Shown here one piece after another: positions 16,523-25,227 of a stretch of DNA of 64,000 nucleotides. Every line of letters begins with the position of its first letter. Within the stretch, counting starts at the first letter, position 1. A model generated the notes under the pieces. It ran no database searches and had not been told where the DNA came from. It saw only the letters and a program-made list of their open reading frames with translations. This DNA is from Clostridia bacterium. Its GTDB lineage: Bacteria; Bacillota; Clostridia; Christensenellales; CAG-917. The stretch is from assembly GCA_017461985.1 (NCBI GenBank), contig JAFTSA010000010.1:35050-99049 (forward strand), read 5' to 3'. The translations under genes were made by a program, and so were the position numbers.

Positions 16523-17665
16523 TTATGCATTCTGTCCGTCGGGATTTTCGCCACTTTCTTTGTCGTGCTTGTCTTTCAGTTGACCTTTGATTTGATTCAA
16601 AATCATATCCTCGATTTCATCACTATGATTGCCCTCTGCCATATCTTCAAGGAAGGTGCAGAAGTCACCAACCATTTCGGGTGAGCCAAGGATGAAAGCC
16701 CCGAATTCGTCAAGAGCCACGTTGAGGTCTGCGGAGTCAATGTACATTGCGATATATTCACCTGCTTCCAAGATTGCAAGGGCAAAGTTTACGTAATCCT
16801 TCTTGTTGTAGGCATCCACAATCTTGTCGGCAATGGGCTTCAACTTTGCATATTCCTCTTCAAGGGTGGCACGGATTTCTTCACCTTGTGCCTTGACGTC
16901 AGCAATGAAAGCGTCAATCTTTTCGCTGTCGTAATCCTTGAAATATTTGTGGAGATGCTCTGCGCTCCAGTCCTCCATGCCCTCGACAAACTTGCCTGCT
17001 TCTTCAAGGGCGGAAACAAGTGCTTCTTTGCCTTTTTCGATGTTTATTGTGATGTTTTCGGCACTTAAAAGTGCGTTTACGTCATCAAGCACGTTTTCAA
17101 CACGGGTTGCAATTGCTTCTTGCAATGCGGCGGCTGAATCATTTGACATCACCACGTTGACTGTGCCGTCTTCCTTCAAATAACCAAGCTCTTCGGCAAG
17201 GGACACGATGGTGGTGAACACCTCTTCAACTGTCTTGCCAACAAGGTCGGTGTCAAGGAGCACGATGACTGCATCTTCGTTGAGGGCCTCAACTGACACC
17301 ACAACTCCGTCCTCGTCAACCTCAATGCCGAAAGAGGGGTTGATGTCAACGGACATATAGGTGGGTGCAGGGGCAGGGTCTCCGCCGTGGGTGGAAGGAT
17401 CATCTCCGTCAGGAGTGAGCATTCCGCCATTGAGACCAAGGCCAAGGCCCACGCCAAGACCGACGCAGACGATGAGGCAAGTTGCCACAAAACTCATGAT
17501 GGCGCGCTTTGAGGTGAACATTGCCTTCACTCTTGCTCTTTCCTTTGCCTTCAACATTTCTGCCTCGGGAGTGACTGTTTCAACAACCTTTTCTTTGAAG
17601 GAGAAATCGGGTAACAGTTTTTCAAATTGCTCTTTCAGTCTTTTTCTTAAATTTCTTTTAGTCAT
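16523..17665 (-). CDS. RsgI-like transmembrane anti-sigma factor
   Basis: A 380-residue protein. Residues 1-53 are cytoplasmic and basic, a glycine-rich transmembrane helix spans about 54-78, and an RsgI-type middle domain follows a Pro-rich linker: 'YMSVDINPSFGIEVDEDGVVVSVEALNEDAVIVL'. The Asn109-Pro110 pair corresponds to the autoproteolysis site described for RsgI proteins. The C-terminal ~200 residues are helical, acidic and unassigned; no carbohydrate-binding module is recognisable. It probably holds the ECF sigma factor inactive until an external signal. Its start overlaps the end of the sigma gene by 8 nt. Confidence 0.85.
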   Translation of the reverse strand: MTKRNLRKRLKEQFEKLLPDFSFKEKVVETVTPEAEMLKAKERARVKAMFTSKRAIMSFVATCLIVCVGLGVGLGLGLNGGMLTPDGDDPSTHGGDPAPAPTYMSVDINPSFGIEVDEDGVVVSVEALNEDAVIVLLDTDLVGKTVEEVFTTIVSLAEELGYLKEDGTVNVVMSNDSAAALQEAIATRVENVLDDVNALLSAENITINIEKGKEALVSALEEAGKFVEGMEDWSAEHLHKYFKDYDSEKIDAFIADVKAQGEEIRATLEEEYAKLKPIADKIVDAYNKKDYVNFALAILEAGEYIAMYIDSADLNVALDEFGAFILGSPEMVGDFCTFLEDMAEGNHSDEIEDMILNQIKGQLKDKHDKESGENPDGQNA

Positions 17666-18194
17666 AATTTTCTCCTTTCAGTTGTTGTTGCAGTTTTTTC
17701 ATTGCGGTTTTATATCTATGGCTGACGGTTGACGTTGGCATATCAAGGATTTTGCCAATCTCTCGTCGTTTATATCCTGCCACGGCGTACATAACCACAA
17801 TCTGGAAGTCGGTTTCATTAAGGGTGTCGTGTGCCACCTTGAATAGCCCTAGTGAGTCCTCATCGGGCATTGTCACCTCACCAAAGGCGTTTGCTTCGTC
17901 GGTGAAGTCGGTGGCTGACTCGTGCTTCATCTTGTTGTATTCGTTGATTGCAAGGCGTTTTGCGATTGTAGTGAGCCAAGCCACGAAATGGGAGTCCTCT
18001 TCATAATGACCGATATGCTCTACGGCTTTGAGATAGGTGTCCTGAGTGATGTCCTCAGCCTTCTCTTTTGAGCGGAGAACGGAATACGCCACAAAATACA
18101 CCACCTTGTGGGTGCAATCGTATATATAGTCAAAGGCGCGCATATCCCCTTTTTTGAATTTTCTTACCGCTCTTGCGAGCATATCTTTGGTCAT
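17658..18194 (-). CDS. ECF-type RNA polymerase sigma factor
   Basis: A 178-residue sigma-70 family factor with region 2 ('FDYIYDCTHKVVYFVAYSVLRSKEKAEDITQDTYLKAVEHI') and region 4 ('FQIVVMYAVAGYKRREIGKILDMPTSTVSHRYKTAMKKLQ'), without regions 1 or 3, as in extracytoplasmic-function factors. It is co-transcribed with, and translationally coupled to, the RsgI-like anti-sigma factor, so the pair forms a transmembrane signalling unit. Targets are unknown. The start follows AGGAGAA. Confidence 0.93.
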   Translation of the reverse strand: MTKDMLARAVRKFKKGDMRAFDYIYDCTHKVVYFVAYSVLRSKEKAEDITQDTYLKAVEHIGHYEEDSHFVAWLTTIAKRLAINEYNKMKHESATDFTDEANAFGEVTMPDEDSLGLFKVAHDTLNETDFQIVVMYAVAGYKRREIGKILDMPTSTVSHRYKTAMKKLQQQLKGENYD

Positions 18195-18301
18195 AAGTTC
18201 TCCTACATATAAAACAAGCTTATTATGATTTTTGCCAACGTGTTGCTATTATTTTTGTATTTTTTTGAAAATAAAACCCCGTGATTTTCACGGGGCGGTT
18301 G

Positions 18302-19309
18302 TTATTGATTGTCCTCTGTCGGCTCTGTGGTTGGAGTATCGCTGGTTGCCGTCGCCGTGGCAGATATTGTTTCGGTGGGTTTGCGCTTTTTGTCAAACCT
18401 TGAATAGCGCAGGTTTTTGCTCATACTGTCCGTGACGTCGTTGATTGCCACAAAAGCGTGAGGGTCGATTGATTGTATAATCTCTTTCAGTTTTGACACT
18501 TCAAAGCGGTTGATGACGCAGTAGATGATGGTCTTGTTTGCCTTTGAGTAATAGCCCTCTGCATCAAGGACGGTGACTCCTCTGCCAAACTCAGCACTAA
18601 GTGCCTCTGCCACTTCTTCGTGCTTGTCACTGATGATGAAGGCGGATTTTGCCTTGTCAAAGCCGTCAACCACAAAGTCCACTGCTTTAAGTCCGCAAGC
18701 GTATGCAATGACTGAATAGAGGGCAAGAAGCCAGTTGCTCATGACAGCCCCTGCGATGATATAGAGGATTGCGTTGTAAATCATGACAAAAGTGCCGATG
18801 GACAGGTTTATCTTCTTTGCAAAGAGGACCCCCAACACTTCAACGCCGTCAATTGCTCCGCCAAAACGGATTGTAAGGCCACTGCCCACACCGGATATTA
18901 TTCCGCCGAAAACCGCCGCCAAAAGAACTTCATCTTGGACAACGGGTGAGCCGAGGGAGAAATCCAAGCCGAAAACAGACTGATAGAGCCAAGCAAACAA
19001 TGAATACATGCCGATGGCGTACAATGAATATACGATGAAAGGCAAGCCAAGTTTCTTAAAGCCCAGCAAGAAAAAGGGGAAGTTGAGGATGACAAGGAAT
19101 ATGCTGAGGTTGAGGGGTGTCACTTGGCTGAGGAAAAATGACGTACCAGAAAAGCCTCCGTCGTAAAGTCCTACGGGGGTGAGGAAAAGGGTGACGCCAG
19201 TTGCATTGATGATGCCTGCCAACGTCAAAAACAAAAAGTTGACGTAATGAAGTTTTTTCACTTCGTCTTTGAACCATTGTTTGAAGTTGAATTTCCTAGT
19301 CTTTGTCAT
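18302..19309 (-). CDS. YitT family membrane protein (DUF161/DUF2179)
   Basis: A 335-residue protein with about five or six transmembrane helices (about 22-220) and a C-terminal soluble DUF2179 domain ('SAFIISDKHEEVAEALSAEFGRGVTVLDAEGYYSKANKTIIYCVINRFEVSKLKEIIQSIDPHAFVAINDV'). 'GVGSGLTIRFGGAIDGVEVLG' is the conserved family segment. Function is unknown; YitT proteins are common in Firmicutes. The Thr/Ser-rich C-terminal 35 residues are an extension. It overlaps pyrE by 4 nt (ATGA). Confidence 0.9.
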   Translation of the reverse strand: MTKTRKFNFKQWFKDEVKKLHYVNFLFLTLAGIINATGVTLFLTPVGLYDGGFSGTSFFLSQVTPLNLSIFLVILNFPFFLLGFKKLGLPFIVYSLYAIGMYSLFAWLYQSVFGLDFSLGSPVVQDEVLLAAVFGGIISGVGSGLTIRFGGAIDGVEVLGVLFAKKINLSIGTFVMIYNAILYIIAGAVMSNWLLALYSVIAYACGLKAVDFVVDGFDKAKSAFIISDKHEEVAEALSAEFGRGVTVLDAEGYYSKANKTIIYCVINRFEVSKLKEIIQSIDPHAFVAINDVTDSMSKNLRYSRFDKKRKPTETISATATATSDTPTTEPTEDNQ

Positions 19310-19935
19310 CGTGTCGTCCAGTTGTTGTCTGTGGGATTATCTCTGAAAGCAAGTATCTTTGCTTTGTCGCTCTCATCAATGAGGTTTTGTTCAAGTGCTA
19401 CGTCCACTACGTCGTCAAGGGTGGCAAGGCTGACGTTTTTGACACCTGCCGATGCCATATTGTCTATGCCCTTCTTCATGCCGTAGGTGAAGATGCTGAC
19501 CATGCCAAGGACTTCTGCCCCTGCACTGCGCAACACTTCAACCACTTCCAGTGAACTTTTTGCAGTGGAGATGAGGTCCTCAACAACCACCACTTTTTGA
19601 CCTGCCTTCAATTCACCCTCAATGCGCTTGCCCTTGAAGTCCTTTGCGCCCATACGGACGTAGCCCATAGGCATGTCAAGGATATGCCCAACGATTGCGG
19701 CGTGGGGTATGCCTGCCGTTGCGGTGCCAATGAGGATTTCCGCCTCAGGATAATGAGTGCTGACGATTGATGCAAGGCCGTCCTCAATTTGCCTACGCAA
19801 AAGCGGTGCGGTGAGGGTGAGTCGGTTGTCGCTGTACACCGGACTCTTTATGCCACTTGCCCACACAAAAGGCTCTTTCACGTTGAGTTTGACTGCTCCT
19901 ATCTCTAGAAGCCCACTTGCAATCTGCTTTTTCAT
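19306..19935 (-). CDS. pyrE: orotate phosphoribosyltransferase
   Basis: A 209-residue enzyme of de novo UMP synthesis, converting orotate and PRPP to OMP. 'FVWASGIKSPVYSDNRLTL' binds orotate, and the PRPP motif is 'VVVVEDLISTAKSSLEVV' (an Ala where TG is usual). 'ILIGTATAGIPHAA' and 'YVRMGAKDFKGKRIEG' complete the active site. I chose the ATG at 19935 because GGTGA precedes it and the family starts MKKxIAxGLL; an in-frame ATG three codons upstream is possible. No other pyrimidine gene is nearby, so it is displaced from any pyr operon. Confidence 0.9.
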   Translation of the reverse strand: MKKQIASGLLEIGAVKLNVKEPFVWASGIKSPVYSDNRLTLTAPLLRRQIEDGLASIVSTHYPEAEILIGTATAGIPHAAIVGHILDMPMGYVRMGAKDFKGKRIEGELKAGQKVVVVEDLISTAKSSLEVVEVLRSAGAEVLGMVSIFTYGMKKGIDNMASAGVKNVSLATLDDVVDVALEQNLIDESDKAKILAFRDNPTDNNWTTR

Positions 19936-20107
19936 AGTCACCATGTGCGCGTATCTTCGCGCTACGTTATATTATATCACAAATGAATACCATATTCAAA
20001 TACTATTTTTCTTCATTAAAACCTACTGGAAAAATGAAAAACGGAAAATAAAAACAAAGAACTTACATCATCAAGCGTGAAAGCGAAAATACAAGTGAAA
20101 GTGCAAA

Positions 20108-20136
20108 ACAAAAGGCACTCAAACGAGTGCCTTTTT
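20108..20136. terminator. bidirectional terminator
   Basis: The stem AAAGGCACTC-aaac-GAGTGCCTTT is flanked by A-rich and T-rich runs. It ends the minus-strand gene at 20140-20985 and insulates pyrE. Confidence 0.8.
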
Positions 20137-20139
20137 TTG

Positions 20140-20985
20140 CTAAAACCAGTTTTCTAAATATTTCTGTCCTTCCTCACTTTCGATAAACTCGGTTATGATT
20201 TCTTTATGAATGGCTTGATAATACTGTGCTATTTGGTCACGTTCCTCAATGGTTGCTTCTGCAAATACTTCTGGAAGCACGTAATCGTAAGTATACACAA
20301 TGTGTGTGGCAAACTCTAAAACTCGTTGTTTCCCTTCTTTATAAATGAGCGTGGCAAAGACAAATCCTGCCCCATACGTGTCATCATCGACTACAACGCC
20401 ATCCATAATATAAGAAATGTATGCCACATAGAAATCATTGACTCTATATGTTTCGTGAGAAATGTAATTTTTCAGAGTGTCACTGTCTGAAATCACACCT
20501 GTTTTTAAATTTTGAAACAATTTATATTTTATGTTTTGTGGCTTGTCAATAATAATAGTTTCAGTCAGAAAAGACTGACCATATATCAGCTGACTGGTCA
20601 AATCATCTATATCAGTCAAATCCCCTGCTGTTGGTATCTTTGATTTGCTGCTTGTATAAACCTCTTGAATTTTGCTGACAGTTGGCTGAAATGCGGTGTC
20701 ATCTTCAAACGTCAAGTGTGGCACACTACCACCGGTATATACAAGGTTTTTTTGGCACACTTTTCCAAAGCTAAATTCATTTTTCAACAAAAACTGCCTT
20801 ATTCCGTCTGTATCGGGACTCGGTGCTTGCAATGCCAAATTAATAAACACGCCACTCACAGCCAAAATCGCAGCCAAAACCACAGACGCCACCACAATGA
20901 TGACTATCTTTGCATTTTTGGTCAAGGGCTTCCTTTCCTTTTTCGGGCAAGAAGATTTATTGATTTCATTATTTTCCTTTCTCAT
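20140..20985 (-). CDS. membrane-anchored protein of unknown function
   Basis: A 281-residue protein with a short basic cytoplasmic N terminus, one transmembrane helix (about residues 24-47, 'IVIIVVASVVLAAILAVSGVFINLAL') and an extracytoplasmic domain of ~230 residues. No family is recognised. I chose the ATG at 20985 because GGGAGG stands 6 nt upstream; the frame is open further upstream but lacks such a site. The C terminus is strongly acidic. Monocistronic. Confidence 0.75.
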   Translation of the reverse strand: MRKENNEINKSSCPKKERKPLTKNAKIVIIVVASVVLAAILAVSGVFINLALQAPSPDTDGIRQFLLKNEFSFGKVCQKNLVYTGGSVPHLTFEDDTAFQPTVSKIQEVYTSSKSKIPTAGDLTDIDDLTSQLIYGQSFLTETIIIDKPQNIKYKLFQNLKTGVISDSDTLKNYISHETYRVNDFYVAYISYIMDGVVVDDDTYGAGFVFATLIYKEGKQRVLEFATHIVYTYDYVLPEVFAEATIEERDQIAQYYQAIHKEIITEFIESEEGQKYLENWF

Positions 20986-21155
20986 AATTCCCTCCCGTGG
21001 CATATTTGACGTTGTGGTGAACCTATCTATACAAGAAACACTCGTCAATTTATATATATCATACAAATTATAGACATGTCAACACCCCCCCCATTTTCAT
21101 AAAAAACAAAACAAAAACGGCGCATTTCTGCGCCGTCTTTTGGATTGTTTTGGGG

Positions 21156-22853
21156 TTATGCTTCCACCAAGGTGTCTGCTGCTTCTTCCTTTTCTGCGTC
21201 TTCTTTTGCAAGTTGTTCACGCTTCTTTTCGATGTGTGAGTTGATGACACCGATTGCGAAGATCATGACCATTGACACTGCGCCAAAGATGTAGAGGAGG
21301 TTGCGGAGGGACATAAGTCCGCAGATGGTGACCAGCAAGTTGCCTGATTCAAGCCAGCTCATATATTGATAGCCGAGGTAGCCAAGTTGGATGCCTTGAG
21401 GGATCAATGTGATTGCGATTGAACCGCTGTCTGTCACGTAGAGGTGGAGATAGAGTTTTTGTCCGCCTGTTGCTTCAACGATAACCTTGTTGGTGAGGCC
21501 TTCGTTGAGGAGATCTTCAATGTTGTCTCCTTGGCTTGAAAGGATGCCGTTGATTGCGTTTGAGATGAGGGGGTTGTCGCCGAGGAGTGAGCCAAGGTCA
21601 AGTTCTGCGATTGCCATGGGATCACCAAGCATATCAAGGACGCACCAGTTGATGATTGTGTCAACGTGGCCTGTATCATAGACGTAGTAATAGTTGCCGT
21701 CTGTTGCCTTATAAAGTTCAAGGCTTCTGCCGTCTGAGTCAAAGGTGCTTTCATAGTCTGCGCCCTTTGCGTCCTTATATTCCTCAAGAATTTCAGGCAT
21801 ATACATATAGCTCATAAATCCGTCGTAGTCGATGATGGTCTTGCCGTCGTCTGCATAGACGGGTTGAGTGTAGGTGTAGCTGTCGTTGAGGATGAGGCGG
21901 ATGACAACGGGGATTGTCATACGGTTGGACGTTGCGTAGCCGAGGCCTGCGTCATCGTTGAAGGGGAGATAGCCGTCCATATCCATTGCGCCGTAGTTCT
22001 TGCCGAAGAGCCAGCTCATCTTTTCATTGCCTGAGGTGAACAATGCGCCGAGGCCGTTTGTTTTGACGCCTTCTGCACAGAGTTTTGCGTAGGTTTCTGA
22101 ATATTCATCAACAAGTGCAAGGCACAGTGCCTTTCTGTCAACTGAGTTCTTGAGAGCATAGTCATAGTCCATCAAGATATAGTTGTTGTAGATGAAGTCG
22201 TAGAGTTCTCTGTCAAGGTCGGTGTAGTAGTTTTCGTCTGCAACCCAGTATTCATAGAATGCTTGGTTGGTGGTGAGGCCTGCTTCTTCTGCGTATTCCT
22301 TGAAGTCTTCATCCTTCTTGTAGAGGTCTGCATTTTCCTTCACAAACTCATCTGCAATCAGTTCTTGATAAGCAAGTGTTCCGTCATAGTTGCCGTTGAC
22401 AAGGTTCAAGCGGACAAAGTGACGAGTGTAGCCCTTGATGACTTCTGCTTGGGCGATACCGTTGTTGTATACGTCTTCGACGTAAAGGGTGTTTGAGGTT
22501 GCTTTTGCGATGACGTCAGGAAGGACAACGTCAAATGCAAGGCCGAACACTGAGGTGAGGACCACACAGCAGATGAGCAAGGATGCCGTTCTGCGCATTG
22601 CGTTGTGTTTGCTTCCCTTTCTGTTGACGATGAGGGCCACGATTGCAAAGATGAGGAGGAAGAGTCCTGCCACGATTGCACCAACGTAGGGCCAGAATGA
22701 ATAGAAGTCTGCGCCTTCTGCAGTCTTCATACAGATGAGGAATGCAAGAGCGACGATGACGGGGAATGTGAGGATATAGCACAGTGCTTTCACAAAACCA
22801 AGGCCAACAAAGTGTTTTTGCTTCTTTTGAGCGGGTTTCTTAGTCTTTGCCAT
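21156..22853 (-). CDS. large membrane protein of unknown function, second of a pair
   Basis: A 565-residue protein. Three predicted transmembrane helices lie in the first ~110 residues, followed by a ~390-residue extracytoplasmic region rich in Tyr, Asp and Leu, one transmembrane helix near 'LLYIFGAVSMVMIFAIGVI', and a charged cytoplasmic tail. No family is recognised. The topology, and short stretches around the third helix and before the last helix, resemble the upstream gene, so the two may be distant paralogues acting as one complex. The start lies 2 nt after the upstream stop, with GGAGGTGG as ribosome binding site inside the previous gene, so the two are tightly coupled. Confidence 0.8.
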   Translation of the reverse strand: MAKTKKPAQKKQKHFVGLGFVKALCYILTFPVIVALAFLICMKTAEGADFYSFWPYVGAIVAGLFLLIFAIVALIVNRKGSKHNAMRRTASLLICCVVLTSVFGLAFDVVLPDVIAKATSNTLYVEDVYNNGIAQAEVIKGYTRHFVRLNLVNGNYDGTLAYQELIADEFVKENADLYKKDEDFKEYAEEAGLTTNQAFYEYWVADENYYTDLDRELYDFIYNNYILMDYDYALKNSVDRKALCLALVDEYSETYAKLCAEGVKTNGLGALFTSGNEKMSWLFGKNYGAMDMDGYLPFNDDAGLGYATSNRMTIPVVIRLILNDSYTYTQPVYADDGKTIIDYDGFMSYMYMPEILEEYKDAKGADYESTFDSDGRSLELYKATDGNYYYVYDTGHVDTIINWCVLDMLGDPMAIAELDLGSLLGDNPLISNAINGILSSQGDNIEDLLNEGLTNKVIVEATGGQKLYLHLYVTDSGSIAITLIPQGIQLGYLGYQYMSWLESGNLLVTICGLMSLRNLLYIFGAVSMVMIFAIGVINSHIEKKREQLAKEDAEKEEAADTLVEA

Positions 22854-22855
22854 AA

Positions 22856-24961
22856 TTATGCCACCTCCTCGTTATTTTCTGCAACTTTTCCGGCTTTCTT
22901 GCCCTTCTTGCCTTTTTTCTTGTTGGGATCAATTTGACCAGTTGCCCAGAGGATTTCTCTGTCTGCTGCGATATAGCTCATCATTGTGAAGAAGAGTGCG
23001 AGGCCTGCAAAGGTCATGAGCATATCTCTTACGATGAGGAGTGAATAGAGTGTAGGTTGATATGAGAGGTCTGTTTGAAGTTGTCTTACTGCGGTGAGGT
23101 TTTGGAGGCCAAATTCTGCACCGTAGTTGCCACTGCCAAGGGAGCCACCGATAAGTCTGCTTCCGCAGAGATAGCCGTGGAGACCGCCTTCATATTCTGC
23201 TCTCTTATACTTTGCGTATGCTGCTTGATATTCCATGATTGCCCAATCAGTGTCGTCTGCGGGGTCAAGGGATTCATCAACGTAGAAGTCATATTCAGGA
23301 GCAAGGACGGGTGAGGTGTACCAGTAGAGGTTTTCAAGAAGACCTGCAAGCATGGTTTCAAGACCTGCAACGCTGTTGTCGTCTGCCTTTGCTTCAAGAC
23401 CGATCATGGTGATGATTTCTGCAAGCATCCCGTTTGAAATGCCGAGGGTTGAGATGAGTTGCTTCACTGTTGCCACTGAGAAGTTTTCATCAAGGTCGAT
23501 TGCAACGTCTGCTGCACCATCGGGAAGGTTTTGGAGGACGATTTGGAGGTTGCCACTCCACTTGATTGCCAACTTGATGTTGACAAGGTCAGCAAGTTCT
23601 GCTGAGAGATATGCGATGGTTTCAGGCATACTGCCAAGGACCATACCAAGGATTTGTCCAACTGAGAATGAAAGTCCGCCAAGCAAGCTTTCAACTGTGG
23701 GAAGAAGTGATTGAAGGAGTTTTGCACTGCCAAGAGCACCACCAAGTTCATTGAGGACACGGTTGAGTTCGGTGACGGTCAGTGAGTAGTCTGCTGCCAT
23801 TGCATTTTCTCTTTCCCAAAGGAAGATATCTTCTTCAGTTGCATCTGCGCCGGTGTAGTATTCCTCACGACGTGCTGCTGCGCCTGCTTCGATTTCTGCA
23901 CGGAAGTCTGCTTCGTTGGTCTTGCCTGTGAGGGCGAAGAGTTCCTTCATTTCTTCTTGTGCTTCATAGTAATCTTCGAGGATGTTGAGTGCAACTTCAA
24001 GGCTGTAGATATATCCGTCTGCCAGCATACCGTTCTTGTTGTAATATGCTTCGCCGTAGACGCCTTCACTCTTTTCGTAAACTACCTTGTCGCCGTCATA
24101 CCAGAGATAGCATTCCACGTTTTCACTTGCATCGGGAGAAACGGCTTGTGTGTAGTGCACTGAATAGAAATTGCCGAAGACTTCCACAGGATTTTCGCCG
24201 TACATATCTGTCAACACCAAGGAATCTGCCCAAATCTTGTTGAAATCACCAGGTTCTGCGTTTTCGTCAGGGGCGATTCTGATGAGGATGTGGTCGTATT
24301 CATCAATAATGGCGTCGCCGTCTGCATTGTAGTCTGCATTGTAGTTATAACCGAAATCATCATAGTAGAGGGCTTCGTTGGTGAAGTTGGCTGCGTTGCC
24401 ACCCTTGAAACCACCATACATAGGTATGTTGTAGACTCTCAAATATTGTTCTACGTTGTTGATCAGGGTGCTTGAGTATGAGGTTTTCATTGAAAGGCCG
24501 CCGTTGCCTGCGCCACTGGTGTGGGTGCGATAGTAGGACAGTTGATTTGTGTAGTCCTTGACCACCACGCCTTCAGGTGCTTCTGCTGCCAAGGTTTCAA
24601 GCTTTGCAGTGTAGATTGCATCAATTGCAAACATAGGCACAAGCATAACCACAAGCATAACTGCCACAACGATCATTGCTCTTGTACGTCTGTTTTTGAC
24701 TGCGAATCTGCAAATGATTTGAACAAGCCCGATAATCACCCAAACTGCCAAAGCAATCCAGATTGCGTACATTGCAGGTGCGCTGAGCATTGACTTAATT
24801 GAAGTAAACAAACCTTCGCCGTAGTTGCCCATGAAGGGGTTGTGTCCGTAGACTTGCATGACGAGGGTGAATACTGCAAGAAAGAAAATGGGCAAGCCCA
24901 AGCAATAGTAAATGACTTTCAACATGCGGAAAAGTCTTGCTTTCTTTACTCTTTGCTCCAT
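22856..24961 (-). CDS. large membrane protein of unknown function, first of a pair
   Basis: A 701-residue protein. Three N-terminal transmembrane helices (about 15-35, 62-85, 95-115) precede an extracytoplasmic region of ~520 residues. That region has a Tyr/Asn/Asp-rich part containing 'DYNADGDAIIDEYD', reminiscent of an EF-hand or dockerin-like calcium loop, and a helical Leu-rich part. One more transmembrane helix (about 655-675) is followed by a Lys-rich tail. No family is recognised. It heads a two-gene operon with the protein at 21156-22853. A surface or envelope role is inferred from topology only. Confidence 0.8.
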   Translation of the reverse strand: MEQRVKKARLFRMLKVIYYCLGLPIFFLAVFTLVMQVYGHNPFMGNYGEGLFTSIKSMLSAPAMYAIWIALAVWVIIGLVQIICRFAVKNRRTRAMIVVAVMLVVMLVPMFAIDAIYTAKLETLAAEAPEGVVVKDYTNQLSYYRTHTSGAGNGGLSMKTSYSSTLINNVEQYLRVYNIPMYGGFKGGNAANFTNEALYYDDFGYNYNADYNADGDAIIDEYDHILIRIAPDENAEPGDFNKIWADSLVLTDMYGENPVEVFGNFYSVHYTQAVSPDASENVECYLWYDGDKVVYEKSEGVYGEAYYNKNGMLADGYIYSLEVALNILEDYYEAQEEMKELFALTGKTNEADFRAEIEAGAAARREEYYTGADATEEDIFLWERENAMAADYSLTVTELNRVLNELGGALGSAKLLQSLLPTVESLLGGLSFSVGQILGMVLGSMPETIAYLSAELADLVNIKLAIKWSGNLQIVLQNLPDGAADVAIDLDENFSVATVKQLISTLGISNGMLAEIITMIGLEAKADDNSVAGLETMLAGLLENLYWYTSPVLAPEYDFYVDESLDPADDTDWAIMEYQAAYAKYKRAEYEGGLHGYLCGSRLIGGSLGSGNYGAEFGLQNLTAVRQLQTDLSYQPTLYSLLIVRDMLMTFAGLALFFTMMSYIAADREILWATGQIDPNKKKGKKGKKAGKVAENNEEVA

Positions 24962-25156
24962 AATATTCTCCTTTTCTTATCAAGTGTGGGGCATAGCACG
25001 CTACACCCGCACGGCTTTAATGATACAAAAATAATTATCTCATTAATTATATCACACGCGTTTTAACATTTCAATAGACAATTTAATGTTTTTTAACAAT
25101 ACCCTATTTTGTGCAAGATAATCGACAAAAACCACAAAAAGGCTAAATAAGTTGTA

Positions 25157-25184
25157 TTGCAATTCGATTTGAAAGTGCTATAAT
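25157..25184 (+). promoter_or_regulatory. gdhA promoter
   Basis: TTGCAA (25157-25162) and a perfect TATAAT (25179-25184) are separated by 16 nt, 44 nt before the gdhA start codon. Confidence 0.75.
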
Positions 25185-25227
25185 ATTCCTATACACATCG
25201 CATCAAGCGACTGATTTGGGAGGAATT

